Part shown: in pieces, positions 1 to 5,159 of the stretch | Layout of the letters: the number at the start of each line of letters is the position of its first letter | Numbering within the stretch: the first letter of the stretch is position 1 | Assembly (NCBI GenBank): GCA_028281075.1 | Contig: JANQKO010000658.1 | Span: forward strand, 1 to 5,159 | Reading direction: 5' to 3' | DNA: 5,159 nucleotides | Source: Alphaproteobacteria bacterium | GTDB lineage: Bacteria > Pseudomonadota > Alphaproteobacteria > GCA-2731375 | The notes under the pieces: model-generated | What the model was told of the DNA's origin: nothing | The model's input: the letters and a program-made list of their open reading frames with translations, nothing else | Databases searched by the model: none | Made by a program: the position numbers and the translations under genes

Positions 1-97
1 TGCGGCGCAACCTGAAGAGCCGCGTGGAGGTCCTAGTGCCCATCGAGGACCCGTCGCTGCGCCACGAATTGCAGGAGGTTTTCGAGCTGCAGCTGGC
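1..97 (+). pseudogene. ppk1: Polyphosphate kinase 1, C-terminal fragment
   Basis: Frame 3 reads RRNLKSRVEVLVPIEDP followed by SLRHELQEVFELQLA. This matches the well-conserved end of PPK1, the peripheral membrane enzyme that polymerises the gamma-phosphate of ATP into polyphosphate. The family pattern there is (M)xRNLxxRVEVxxPIxDPxLRxEL, and the 'tg' at bases 1-2 fits the last two bases of the conserved Met codon. PPK1 proteins normally continue with Leu-Ala-Asp-Asn and a tail of some 20 or more residues. Here the match stops after Leu-Ala at about base 97, and the frame then runs through unrelated sequence (translated out of frame from the permease) to a stop at 207-209. The upstream part lies outside the window, so I cannot say whether the rest of the gene is intact. 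An ORF starting at GTG 24 is only a piece of this remnant. Assignment rests on motif memory from about 32 residues. Confidence 0.72.
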
Positions 98-108
98 CGC
101 GGCGGACG
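95..108. other. Junction between PPK1 fragment and truncated TRAP permease
   Basis: PPK1-like coding (frame 3) ends at about base 97, and permease-like coding (frame 1) begins at about base 98-109. The permease resemblance seems to start slightly before the GTG at 109, since the preceding codons read Arg-Arg-Thr, while codons further upstream in frame 1 look unrelated and contain stops at 13-15 and 34-36. The two genes are joined out of frame with no spacer, promoter or ribosome binding site. No inverted repeats, target duplication or transposase are visible at the join. A deletion or recombination event, or a chimeric end of an assembled contig, would both explain it. The foreign part is only about 100 bases, close to one short sequencing read, which makes an artefact a serious possibility. 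Confidence 0.6.
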
Positions 109-1623
109 GTGGGGCTCGGTCTCACGGTACTGGTCGGGCTGTTCATCCTCTACAACCTGTTCGGCGACCGCTTCGAGGGCCCGCTGAACCACGGCCTGAT
201 TACCTATGAGCACTTCGTCGACATCATGGTGTTCACGACGGACGGCATCTTCGGCGTGCCGCTCAGGGTCGCTGGCACCTATGTGTTCCTGTTCGTGCTG
301 TTCGGCACCTTTCTGTCGCGGGCCGGCGGCAGCGACTTCTTCTTCGACCTGGCGGCGGCGCTGAGCGGGCGCACGCCCGGCGGGCCGGCGAAGATCGCCG
401 TGGTCTCGTCGGGACTCTACGGCACCATATCGGGCAGCCCGACATCGGATGTGGTGACGACAGGCGCGGTGACGATCCCGATCATGAAGCGGCTCGGCTA
501 TTCCGGCTCGCTCGCCGGCGGCGTCGAGGTCGCGGCCTCCACGGGCGGCAGCATCCTGCCGCCGGTGATGGGTTCGGCCGCCTTCATCATGGCCGACTTC
601 ACCGACCTCGATTACCTCGACATCGTCGTCGCCGGTCTGGTGCCGGCGTTGCTCTATTACATCTGCATCTATACGCAGGTGCATCTGCGCTCGCTGAAGC
701 TGGGCCTGGCGCCGCTGGCGGCCGCCGATGTGCCGCTGCTGCGCGACACCATGAAACGCGGCGGGCTGTTCCTGGTGCCGCTGGTGGTGATTGTGGTGGC
801 GCTGGTGCAGGGCTATACGCCGACCTACGTGGCGGTGTTCGGGGCCGCTGCCGTGCTCGTGACCTCGCTGTTCCGGGCCGACACGCGCATGGGGCCGCGC
901 GCGGTCTACGAGACGCTTGCCGAGGCCGCGCTGCGCATGGTGCCGGTGACGGGCGCCTGCGCCGCGGCGGGACTGGTGATTGGCGGCATCACCATGACCG
1001 GGCTCGCGGCCAAGTTCTCGCATCTGATTTTCTTCCTGACCGACGCCGACCTGTTTCTGTCGTTGCTGGCGGCCGCGGCGCTGACCATCGTGCTCGGCCT
1101 CGGCATGCCGACGCCGAGCGCCTATATCCTCGCCGCCGTGCTGGTCGGGCCGCTGCTGATCAACGACCTCGGCGTCAACCTGATGGCCGGGCACATGTTC
1201 CTGCTTTACTTCGCGGTGCTGTCGGCGATGACGCCGCCGGTGGCGGTCGCGGCCTATGCGGCGTCCGCCATCGCGCAGGACAATCCGTTGAAGATCGCCG
1301 TGACCGCCGTGCGGCTGTCGCTCGGCGCCTTCGTGCTGCCGTTCGCCTTCGTCTACGCCAACGGCATCCTGCTGATCGGCGAGCCGGTGGAGATCGTGCT
1401 GGCCTGTACGGGCGCGGCCGTCGGGCTGGTGTTGCTGTCGATCGCCGCCGAGGGTTATCTCAAGGCGCCGATCCCGAACTGGCGGCGGCTGCTGGCGGCA
1501 GGCGCCGGGCTGGCGCTGCTGGCGCCGACGCCGGTCACGGGGGCGGCCGGCCTGGCGGCGGGCGCCGTGGCGCTGGCGCCGAGTTTTATCGGCGGGGCTG
1601 GCCGGCGCCGCCCTGGTGGCTGA
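109..1623 (+). CDS. TRAP transporter fused permease (4TM/12TM, TAXI-type), N-terminally truncated
   Basis: This is the integral inner-membrane subunit of a TRAP transporter, which imports organic acids or similar solutes with a periplasmic binding protein and an ion gradient. In the fused type the small (DctQ-like) and large (DctM-like) subunits form one chain. The 504 residues visible are almost entirely hydrophobic helices. Family motifs are SGSPTSDVVTTG (108-119), ASTGGSILPPVMG (143-155), GLGMPTPSAYILAA (330-343) and SAMTPPVAVAAYAAS (372-386). The C-terminus, with its GEPVEIVLA region and two last hydrophobic stretches, looks complete. Fused permeases usually have about 600-700 residues, so I estimate 100-200 N-terminal residues, including most of the DctQ-like part, are missing. 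The GTG at 109 is merely the first in-frame start after the junction. The nearest purine-rich element, AGGAGG at 73-78, is 30 bases away and lies inside the PPK1 fragment, so the gene is probably not translated from here. No binding protein gene is present to suggest a substrate. The last 38 bases overlap the convergent SDR gene. Confidence 0.85.
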   Translation: MGLGLTVLVGLFILYNLFGDRFEGPLNHGLITYEHFVDIMVFTTDGIFGVPLRVAGTYVFLFVLFGTFLSRAGGSDFFFDLAAALSGRTPGGPAKIAVVSSGLYGTISGSPTSDVVTTGAVTIPIMKRLGYSGSLAGGVEVAASTGGSILPPVMGSAAFIMADFTDLDYLDIVVAGLVPALLYYICIYTQVHLRSLKLGLAPLAAADVPLLRDTMKRGGLFLVPLVVIVVALVQGYTPTYVAVFGAAAVLVTSLFRADTRMGPRAVYETLAEAALRMVPVTGACAAAGLVIGGITMTGLAAKFSHLIFFLTDADLFLSLLAAAALTIVLGLGMPTPSAYILAAVLVGPLLINDLGVNLMAGHMFLLYFAVLSAMTPPVAVAAYAASAIAQDNPLKIAVTAVRLSLGAFVLPFAFVYANGILLIGEPVEIVLACTGAAVGLVLLSIAAEGYLKAPIPNWRRLLAAGAGLALLAPTPVTGAAGLAAGAVALAPSFIGGAGRRRPGG

Positions 1624-2368
1624 AAGCGCCCACATCAACGACGGTGCCGGAAATCTGCGCCGCCTGGTCCGACAGCAGGAAGGCGACCGCGTTGGCGATG
1701 TCCTGCGGCGTGGTCGGACGGCCGCTCGCGGTCCGGACCGGCGGCAGCGTCGCCCGCGCGGCCATCTCCTCGACCATGCCCGACGCGGTCTGCGGCCCCG
1801 GCACCACGGTGTTGACCCGGATGCGGTCGGCCAGGTGGTCGTAGGCCATGGCGGCGCTGAGCGCGAAGACGCCGCCCTTGCTGGCGCAGTAGGCGGCCGA
1901 GTTCGGCTTGCCCCAGCCTGAGCCCGAGCCGATGTTGACGATGGCGCCGCCACCGGCCGCGACCATGTGCGGGATCACCGCGCGTGACGTCAGGTACGGT
2001 CCCTTCAGGTTGACGGCCAGCACCCGGTCGTAGGTGGCTTCGTCGGTATCCAGAATGGTGCCGCTCGGACGGATGGCGGCGTTATTGACCAGTCCATCGA
2101 TGCGGCCGGTCGCGGCGAGCGCCGCCGTGACCACGCGGGCGACGTCGCCGGCGCTCGACACGTCGCCGTCCATCACCGCGCCCTCGAGCCCGGCGTCGGC
2201 CAGCGCCTCGCGGGTGTCTTCGACGCCGCCCTCGGCGGCGCTGCCGGGCTGGCGCGTGGACAGACCGAAGGCGACCACGCGCCAGCCGCGCCGCGCCAGG
2301 TCCAGCACAATGCCACGGCCGATGCCGTAGGTGCCGCCGGTGACGATGACGGTGCGACGGTCCGGCAC
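1586..2368 (-). CDS. SDR-family NAD(P)-dependent oxidoreductase
   Basis: This is a classical short-chain dehydrogenase/reductase of 260 residues, a normal length, and probably cytoplasmic. Visible motifs are the dinucleotide-binding TGGTYGIG (10-17), NNAA (95-98), the structural/catalytic Asn120 in AVNLKG, Ser148, and the YxxxK pair Tyr160 and Lys164. The cofactor-proximal PG after strand 6 is at 190-191. The start chosen is GTG (2368-2366), giving MPDRRTVIVTGG. It is preceded by AGGAGA with 7-base spacing. The frame remains open upstream to 2635, but that stretch is antisense-like Arg/Pro-rich sequence overlapping the beta-subunit gene and is not SDR-like. It is the third gene of the alpha-beta-SDR operon, 11 bp after the beta stop. 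From context it may oxidise the cis-dihydrodiol made by the dioxygenase, as BphB/NahB-type enzymes do, but this is inference. Strand 2 ends VVAFGLSTR, without the acidic residue typical of NAD-preferring members, so NADP use or another role is possible. Confidence 0.93.
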   Translation of the reverse strand: MPDRRTVIVTGGTYGIGRGIVLDLARRGWRVVAFGLSTRQPGSAAEGGVEDTREALADAGLEGAVMDGDVSSAGDVARVVTAALAATGRIDGLVNNAAIRPSGTILDTDEATYDRVLAVNLKGPYLTSRAVIPHMVAAGGGAIVNIGSGSGWGKPNSAAYCASKGGVFALSAAMAYDHLADRIRVNTVVPGPQTASGMVEEMAARATLPPVRTASGRPTTPQDIANAVAFLLSDQAAQISGTVVDVGAFSHQGGAGQPRR

Positions 2369-2375
2369 AGGGCGG

Positions 2376-2381
2376 TCTCCT
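2376..2381 (-). promoter_or_regulatory. Ribosome binding site of the SDR gene, overlapping the beta-subunit stop
   Basis: On the minus strand the sequence reads TAGGAGA, then 7 bases, then GTG. The AGGAGA shares its first two bases with the TAG stop (2382-2380) of the beta-subunit gene. This decides the GTG start of the SDR and implies translational coupling, because ribosomes finishing the beta subunit sit directly on the SDR initiation region. Confidence 0.75.
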
Positions 2382-2916
2382 AGAAAAACGTGGTCAGGTT
2401 CTTGGCCAGCAGCACGTTCTGATCGAGGAAAATCTCGCGCCGGGTGATCAGGAAGCTGTCGCCCGACCGGCGCAGGCGGTCGTGGCGCTTGCCGACATAG
2501 AAATCGGTCTCGGTCTCGGTGCGGTTGCGGTAGAGCAGGAAGCGGCAGCGGGCCTCGACAATAGCGTCGTCGGCGGCCTCGGCCTCGACGTTCGAGACCA
2601 TGTGCGTCGTGCGCGAGACCGGCTCCTCGGCCCAATGCACGCCGGTCATGATCTGCTTCACGCGCTGCTCAATCTCGAACTTGCCCTCGTCGAACCAGTT
2701 CAGGTCCCTGCCCTCGGCCGAGCGCTCGCCGTCCCATGCGCCGAAGGGCCGGTTGTAGTTGAGCGGCATCCAGTAGCGCAGGTCGTCGGCCAGCAGGTCG
2801 AGCCATTGCTGGAACCGCCGCGAGTCGAGCAGGTCGGCTTCGCGGGCGTAGAACTGCTCGACGGCGTGCTTGAGCAGCAGGCGGTCGAGCAGGGCCTTGT
2901 CGGCGCCGATGTCCAT
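2380..2916 (-). CDS. Aromatic-ring-hydroxylating dioxygenase, beta (small) subunit
   Basis: This is the structural small subunit of a Rieske non-heme-iron oxygenase. It has an NTF2/cystatin-like fold and assembles with the alpha subunit, typically as an alpha3beta3 hexamer. The length of 178 residues is typical of the Ring_hydroxyl_B family. Recognisable family patterns are EADLLDSRRFQQWLDLLADD (26-45) followed by Tyr-Trp-Met-Pro (48-51), RTTHMVSNVEAE (102-113), LLYRNRTETETDFYVGKR (127-144) and the C-terminal FLDQNVLLAKNLTTFF (163-178), where most members end with a similar KNLSxFF. No cofactor ligands are expected in this subunit. The ATG start at 2916 lies 4 bp after the alpha stop, with GGAG (2924-2927) placed 7 bases upstream. 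The pairing of an intact alpha and beta gene indicates a two-component terminal oxygenase rather than an alpha-only (homotrimeric) enzyme. Confidence 0.95.
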   Translation of the reverse strand: MDIGADKALLDRLLLKHAVEQFYAREADLLDSRRFQQWLDLLADDLRYWMPLNYNRPFGAWDGERSAEGRDLNWFDEGKFEIEQRVKQIMTGVHWAEEPVSRTTHMVSNVEAEAADDAIVEARCRFLLYRNRTETETDFYVGKRHDRLRRSGDSFLITRREIFLDQNVLLAKNLTTFF

Positions 2917-2920
2917 GGTG

Positions 2921-4291
2921 CTACTCCGCCGCCTTGATATCGGCGGGCCGGCGCGTCTCGGCGCCGGGCGGGGTGTCCATCATCGCCGCCCAGCGGGCGT
3001 AGAAGGCGCGCTGGTTCTGCTCCGAGACGTCCTCGGTCGCGTAGACGTCGCCGCCGAGCCAGTCGACCGGCCAGCCCTTGCGCTCGTGGCCGAGCCCCAT
3101 GCCGTAGTGGAACGGATGCCGGCGGGCGATGGTGCCGCGCGCGCCCTCGTGCGCGTAGCCCCAGTTCTCCATGTCGTCCTGCTCGGTCAGGCCCGAGGGT
3201 CCCTGGTAGCGGATGACGTAGTGGCGCAGCACGTTCTTCACTTCGTCGGGCGCGGCCTTGGGTACCAGGAAGATGCGCCAGGTCTCGGTCTCGTGCGGGC
3301 CGGCCGGATGCCAGGTGCCCATGGACTGGACGCCGTTGGAGTAGGAGACGTTCGGAAAAATCGTGCCGCCATGGCCGAACCAGCGGGACTTCTCGCCCAG
3401 CCGCTCCTGGCGTTTGGCATAGCACTCGCGGAACCAGTCCTCGACCACCGGCATTTCCTGGTAGGTCGGCATGTAGTCGTAGTCGTCCTTGAACAGCTCG
3501 CCGCGCGCGGTGTGGCCTTCCGGCGTGATGCAGATGTTGAGCTTATGGACCTCGCGCTTGCGGGTGACGGTGTCGTAGGTGTGGCGGCCCTTGACGCCGG
3601 CCGGCGACAGCACGACCTGGTCGACCGAGGCGTGACTGGGATTGTGGTAATAGTCGCCGGCGAAATTCTCGGCGCCGAACTTCCAGTTGTTGGGCATGCG
3701 CCATTTAAAGATGCCGCCGAGCGCTTCCCAGTCGCCGAACGTGCCGTCGGGCAGCTCGCAATAGTCGTCGAAATAGAAGCGGTGGTCGCCCAGATAAGTC
3801 TCGAAGTCGGGTGTGGCCTCGTCCCAGCAGGCGAAGATGAAGCCGTGATAGCTGCTGACGCGGGCCTCGATCAGGCCCCATTCGTCGCGGTCGAGTTCAT
3901 TGTGGTAGCCGCTTTCGAGCTTGGGCACGGCGATCAGCGCGCCCTGATCCGAATAGACCCAGGCGTGATAGGGGCAGTAGAACTTGCGCGTGTTGCCGTG
4001 GTCGTAGCGGCAGACCCGCATGCCGCGGTGGCGGCAGTTGTTCAGGAACACGTGCAGGCGGCCGTCGCGGTCGCGGTTGACGATGACCGACTCCTCGCCC
4101 ATGCGGCCGAGCACGAAATCGCCGGGCTCGGGGATCTGGCTCTCGTGGCCGACGAACAGCCAGGCGCGCGCGAACACGCGCTCCAGCTCGTCCGCGTAGA
4201 TGGCCTGGCTGCTGAAGATGTCGCGGCTGATCAGGCCCCGGTCGATATCGACCAGGCCGCCGCCATGGATTCGTTCCCCGCCGTCACGCAT
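2921..4291 (-). CDS. Aromatic-ring-hydroxylating dioxygenase, alpha (large, Rieske) subunit
   Basis: This is the catalytic subunit of a Rieske non-heme-iron oxygenase, expected to insert O2 into an aromatic ring using electrons from a ferredoxin/reductase. Its 456 residues match the usual length. The N-terminal Rieske domain (about 40-160) has the [2Fe-2S] ligands Cys86, His88, Cys106 and His109 (C-x-H, 17 residues, C-x-x-H). The C-terminal domain has ENFAGDYYHNPSH (208-220). There Asp213 is the residue expected to bridge the Rieske cluster and the mononuclear iron, and His216 and His220 are iron ligands. The third ligand is Asp372 or Asp373 in LTEQDDMENW (368-377). All expected catalytic residues are present, so the enzyme looks functional. 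The spacing His-x3-His is one shorter than in naphthalene dioxygenase. The ATG at 4291 has a good Shine-Dalgarno (GGGAGGT, 6 bases upstream). It is the first gene of the operon. Neither ferredoxin nor reductase is encoded nearby. The substrate is unknown: the overall look is of the PAH/phenylpropionate-like branch, but I cannot choose among substrates. Confidence 0.95.
   Translation of the reverse strand: MRDGGERIHGGGLVDIDRGLISRDIFSSQAIYADELERVFARAWLFVGHESQIPEPGDFVLGRMGEESVIVNRDRDGRLHVFLNNCRHRGMRVCRYDHGNTRKFYCPYHAWVYSDQGALIAVPKLESGYHNELDRDEWGLIEARVSSYHGFIFACWDEATPDFETYLGDHRFYFDDYCELPDGTFGDWEALGGIFKWRMPNNWKFGAENFAGDYYHNPSHASVDQVVLSPAGVKGRHTYDTVTRKREVHKLNICITPEGHTARGELFKDDYDYMPTYQEMPVVEDWFRECYAKRQERLGEKSRWFGHGGTIFPNVSYSNGVQSMGTWHPAGPHETETWRIFLVPKAAPDEVKNVLRHYVIRYQGPSGLTEQDDMENWGYAHEGARGTIARRHPFHYGMGLGHERKGWPVDWLGGDVYATEDVSEQNQRAFYARWAAMMDTPPGAETRRPADIKAAE
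2924..2927 (-). promoter_or_regulatory. Ribosome binding site of the dioxygenase beta subunit
   Basis: GGAG sits immediately before the TAG stop of the alpha gene, inside its last codons, 7 bases upstream of the beta ATG. It supports the ATG at 2916 as the start and suggests coupled translation of the two subunits. Confidence 0.6.
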
Positions 4292-4297
4292 ACCGCG

Positions 4298-4304
4298 ACC
4301 TCCC
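4298..4304 (-). promoter_or_regulatory. Ribosome binding site of the dioxygenase alpha subunit
   Basis: GGGAGGT on the minus strand is followed by 6 bases and then the ATG at 4291-4289. It is the strongest Shine-Dalgarno in the window and supports this ATG, even though the first 12 or so residues (Gly-rich) are not conserved-looking. Confidence 0.75.
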
Positions 4305-4317
4305 GAAATTCCGGCCG

Positions 4318-4347
4318 ACTATACACAGGGCCTCTCGGGCGCGACAA
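4318..4347 (-). promoter_or_regulatory. Candidate sigma-70-type promoter of the dioxygenase operon
   Basis: The 73-bp gap between the ATPase stop and the alpha start contains TTGTCG (4347-4342, four of six matches to TTGACA), an 18-base spacer and TATAGT (4323-4318, five of six matches to TATAAT). A start of transcription near 4311 would leave a leader of about 20 bases that includes the Shine-Dalgarno. TATAGT is conspicuous because the surroundings are very GC-rich. No clear operator repeat was found. An operon promoter here would separate the oxygenase genes from the upstream ATPase. This is a consensus match only, without experimental support. Confidence 0.4.
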
Positions 4348-4364
4348 CACGGGCGCCGCGGTCG

Positions 4365-5159
4365 TCAACGGTGGCCCGTCAGCCGGAACCGCAGCGCCTT
4401 CTCGAGCTCGAGGATGGCGAAGAGCGCGATGCCGACGCCGATGATCTCCAGGCCGTGCAGGAGATCGACCGGCCGCGTGTCGAAGAAGGCCTCCATGAAC
4501 GGGGCGTAGGTGAAGACGAGCTGCAGGGCGGTGACGACGGTGACGGCGACCAGCACCGCGCGGGTGCCCATGATGCCCGTCAGGGTCAGCGACGGCGCCC
4601 GCAGGTAGCGCACGCTGAAGAGGTAGAAGACCTCCATCACGACGAGCGTGTTGACCGCGTAGGTGCGCGCTTCCTCGATACTGGCGCCCTGGGCGCGGGT
4701 CCAGACGAAGATGCCGAAGACGCCGGCGACGAACAGCAGCGACACGAAGACGATGCGCCAGATCAGAAACCCGGACAGCATCGGCTCGCGGGCCGGCCGG
4801 GGCGGACGCGTCATCACGTCGCTCTCGGTCGGCTCGAAGGCGAGCGCGATGGCGAGGCCGACCGAGCTGACCATGTTGACCCAGAGGATCTGCAGCGGCG
4901 TGATCGGCAGCGTATAGCCCAGCAGGATGGCCATGATGATGGCGAAGGACTCGCCGCCGTTGACGGGCAGCAGGAAGACGATGGCCTTCTTGAGATTGTC
5001 GTAGACCGTCCGGCCTTCGCGCACAGCGGCGGCGATGGAGGCGAAATTGTCGTCGGCCAGCACCATCTCGGCCGCTTCCTTGGCCGCCTCGGTGCCGTTG
5101 CCGCCCATGGCGACGCCGACATCGGCCCGCTTCAGCGCCGGCGCGTCGTTGACGCCGTC
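4365..5159 (-). CDS. Cation-transporting P-type ATPase (P2-like), C-terminal part, cut by window edge
   Basis: The visible 264 residues are the C-terminal third of a P-type ATPase, an inner-membrane pump that moves cations using ATP. The fragment opens with DGVNDAPALKRADVGVAMG (1-19), the conserved hinge motif of the phosphorylation domain, whose first Asp helps bind Mg2+. It then carries the cation-ATPase C-terminal membrane domain: M5 (about 58-81, with Asn67 and Glu70 in PVNGGE), M6 (about 90-108, LQILWVNMVSSVGLAIALAFEP), then M7 to M10, ending near residue 264. M5 keeps the Asn and Glu that bind Ca2+ in SERCA. M6 keeps Asn95 but has Ser98-Ser99 where SERCA has Thr-Asp. The transported ion is therefore uncertain. 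The pattern PLQILWVNMV..ALAFEP followed by VMTRPPR is shared by a broad group of bacterial pumps annotated only as cation-transporting. The actuator domain, the DKTGT phosphorylation site and M1-M4 lie beyond the window. ATG 5108 is internal, not the start. Confidence 0.93.
   Translation of the reverse strand, partial: DGVNDAPALKRADVGVAMGGNGTEAAKEAAEMVLADDNFASIAAAVREGRTVYDNLKKAIVFLLPVNGGESFAIIMAILLGYTLPITPLQILWVNMVSSVGLAIALAFEPTESDVMTRPPRPAREPMLSGFLIWRIVFVSLLFVAGVFGIFVWTRAQGASIEEARTYAVNTLVVMEVFYLFSVRYLRAPSLTLTGIMGTRAVLVAVTVVTALQLVFTYAPFMEAFFDTRPVDLLHGLEIIGVGIALFAILELEKALRFRLTGHR

Noticed and set aside
24..209. 61-codon + strand ORF starting at GTG 24
   Set aside because: Its first half is the PPK1 fragment, entered internally, and its second half is the permease read in the wrong frame. 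It is not a separate small protein.
1561..1580. Perfect GGCGCC ... GGCGCC inverted repeat (8-base loop) just beyond the SDR stop
   Set aside because: It could form a hairpin at the end of the minus-strand transcript, but it has no T-run, lies within permease coding sequence, and GGCGCC is common in such GC-rich DNA. I would not call it a terminator.
2369..2635. N-terminal extension of the SDR reading frame
   Set aside because: The extension translates to Arg/Pro-rich sequence out of frame with the beta subunit it overlaps. The SDR fold begins normally just after the GTG at 2368, which has a good ribosome binding site.
2482..2937. 151-codon + strand ORF opposite the beta subunit gene
   Set aside because: It is antisense to a clear beta subunit and shows no motif or ribosome binding site.
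2700..3425. 241-codon minus-strand ORF spanning the alpha/beta boundary
   Set aside because: It is an Arg/Ala-rich frame-shifted shadow of two well-supported subunit genes, with no domain of its own.
2870..4444. Open reading frame of 524 codons on the + strand opposite the dioxygenase alpha gene
   Set aside because: It is antisense to a gene with complete Rieske and iron motifs. Its translation is Val/Ala/Gly-rich without any recognisable domain, as expected for the opposite strand of GC-biased coding DNA.
1..5159. Search by eye for CRISPR arrays, tRNA/rRNA genes, transposases, tandem repeats and riboswitches
   Set aside because: None found. Protein-coding sequence accounts for nearly the whole window and the only real intergenic gap is 73 bp.

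Overview
The window is GC-rich (roughly two-thirds G+C by eye) and densely packed. Strong third-position G/C bias makes long antisense reading frames common. The gene content is a TAXI-type TRAP fused permease, a two-subunit Rieske ring-hydroxylating dioxygenase, an SDR dehydrogenase and a P2-like cation ATPase. Together with the codon use, this suggests a high-GC proteobacterium, perhaps an alphaproteobacterium of the Rhodospirillales/Rhizobiales type. That placement is an inference from style, not from a marker gene.

Layout, left to right. Bases 1 to about 97 encode the last part of a polyphosphate kinase 1 (PPK1) on the + strand, which stops resembling PPK1 before its normal end. At about 97-105 the sequence switches into the middle of a TRAP transporter 4TM/12TM fused permease (+ strand, to 1623) that lacks its N-terminal portion and has no ribosome binding site. 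The join is either a genomic deletion or rearrangement, or a chimeric assembly or contig end. The remaining genes are all on the - strand. Read in their own direction they are the C-terminal 264 residues of a P-type cation ATPase (5159 to 4365, cut by the window edge), a 73-bp gap with a plausible promoter, then a tight three-gene operon. The operon consists of the dioxygenase alpha subunit (4291-2921), the dioxygenase beta subunit (2916-2380) and an SDR oxidoreductase (2368-1586). Gaps within the operon are 4 and 11 bp, and each downstream Shine-Dalgarno lies upstream of, or overlaps, the preceding stop codon. The SDR and the TRAP permease converge and overlap by 38 bp.

How the genes work together: the alpha/beta dioxygenase would add O2 to an aromatic (or related) ring, and the SDR would be expected to oxidise the resulting cis-dihydrodiol or another alcohol intermediate. 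No ferredoxin, reductase or ring-cleavage enzyme is visible, so the electron supply and the rest of the pathway must lie elsewhere. The substrate cannot be read from the sequence. The ATPase and the transporter have no evident functional tie to the operon.

I see no clearly undescribed system here. The points most worth a second look are the PPK1/TRAP junction, the unusually short spacing of the iron-binding histidines in the dioxygenase, and an SDR cofactor pocket that does not look like that of a typical NAD-dependent diol dehydrogenase.
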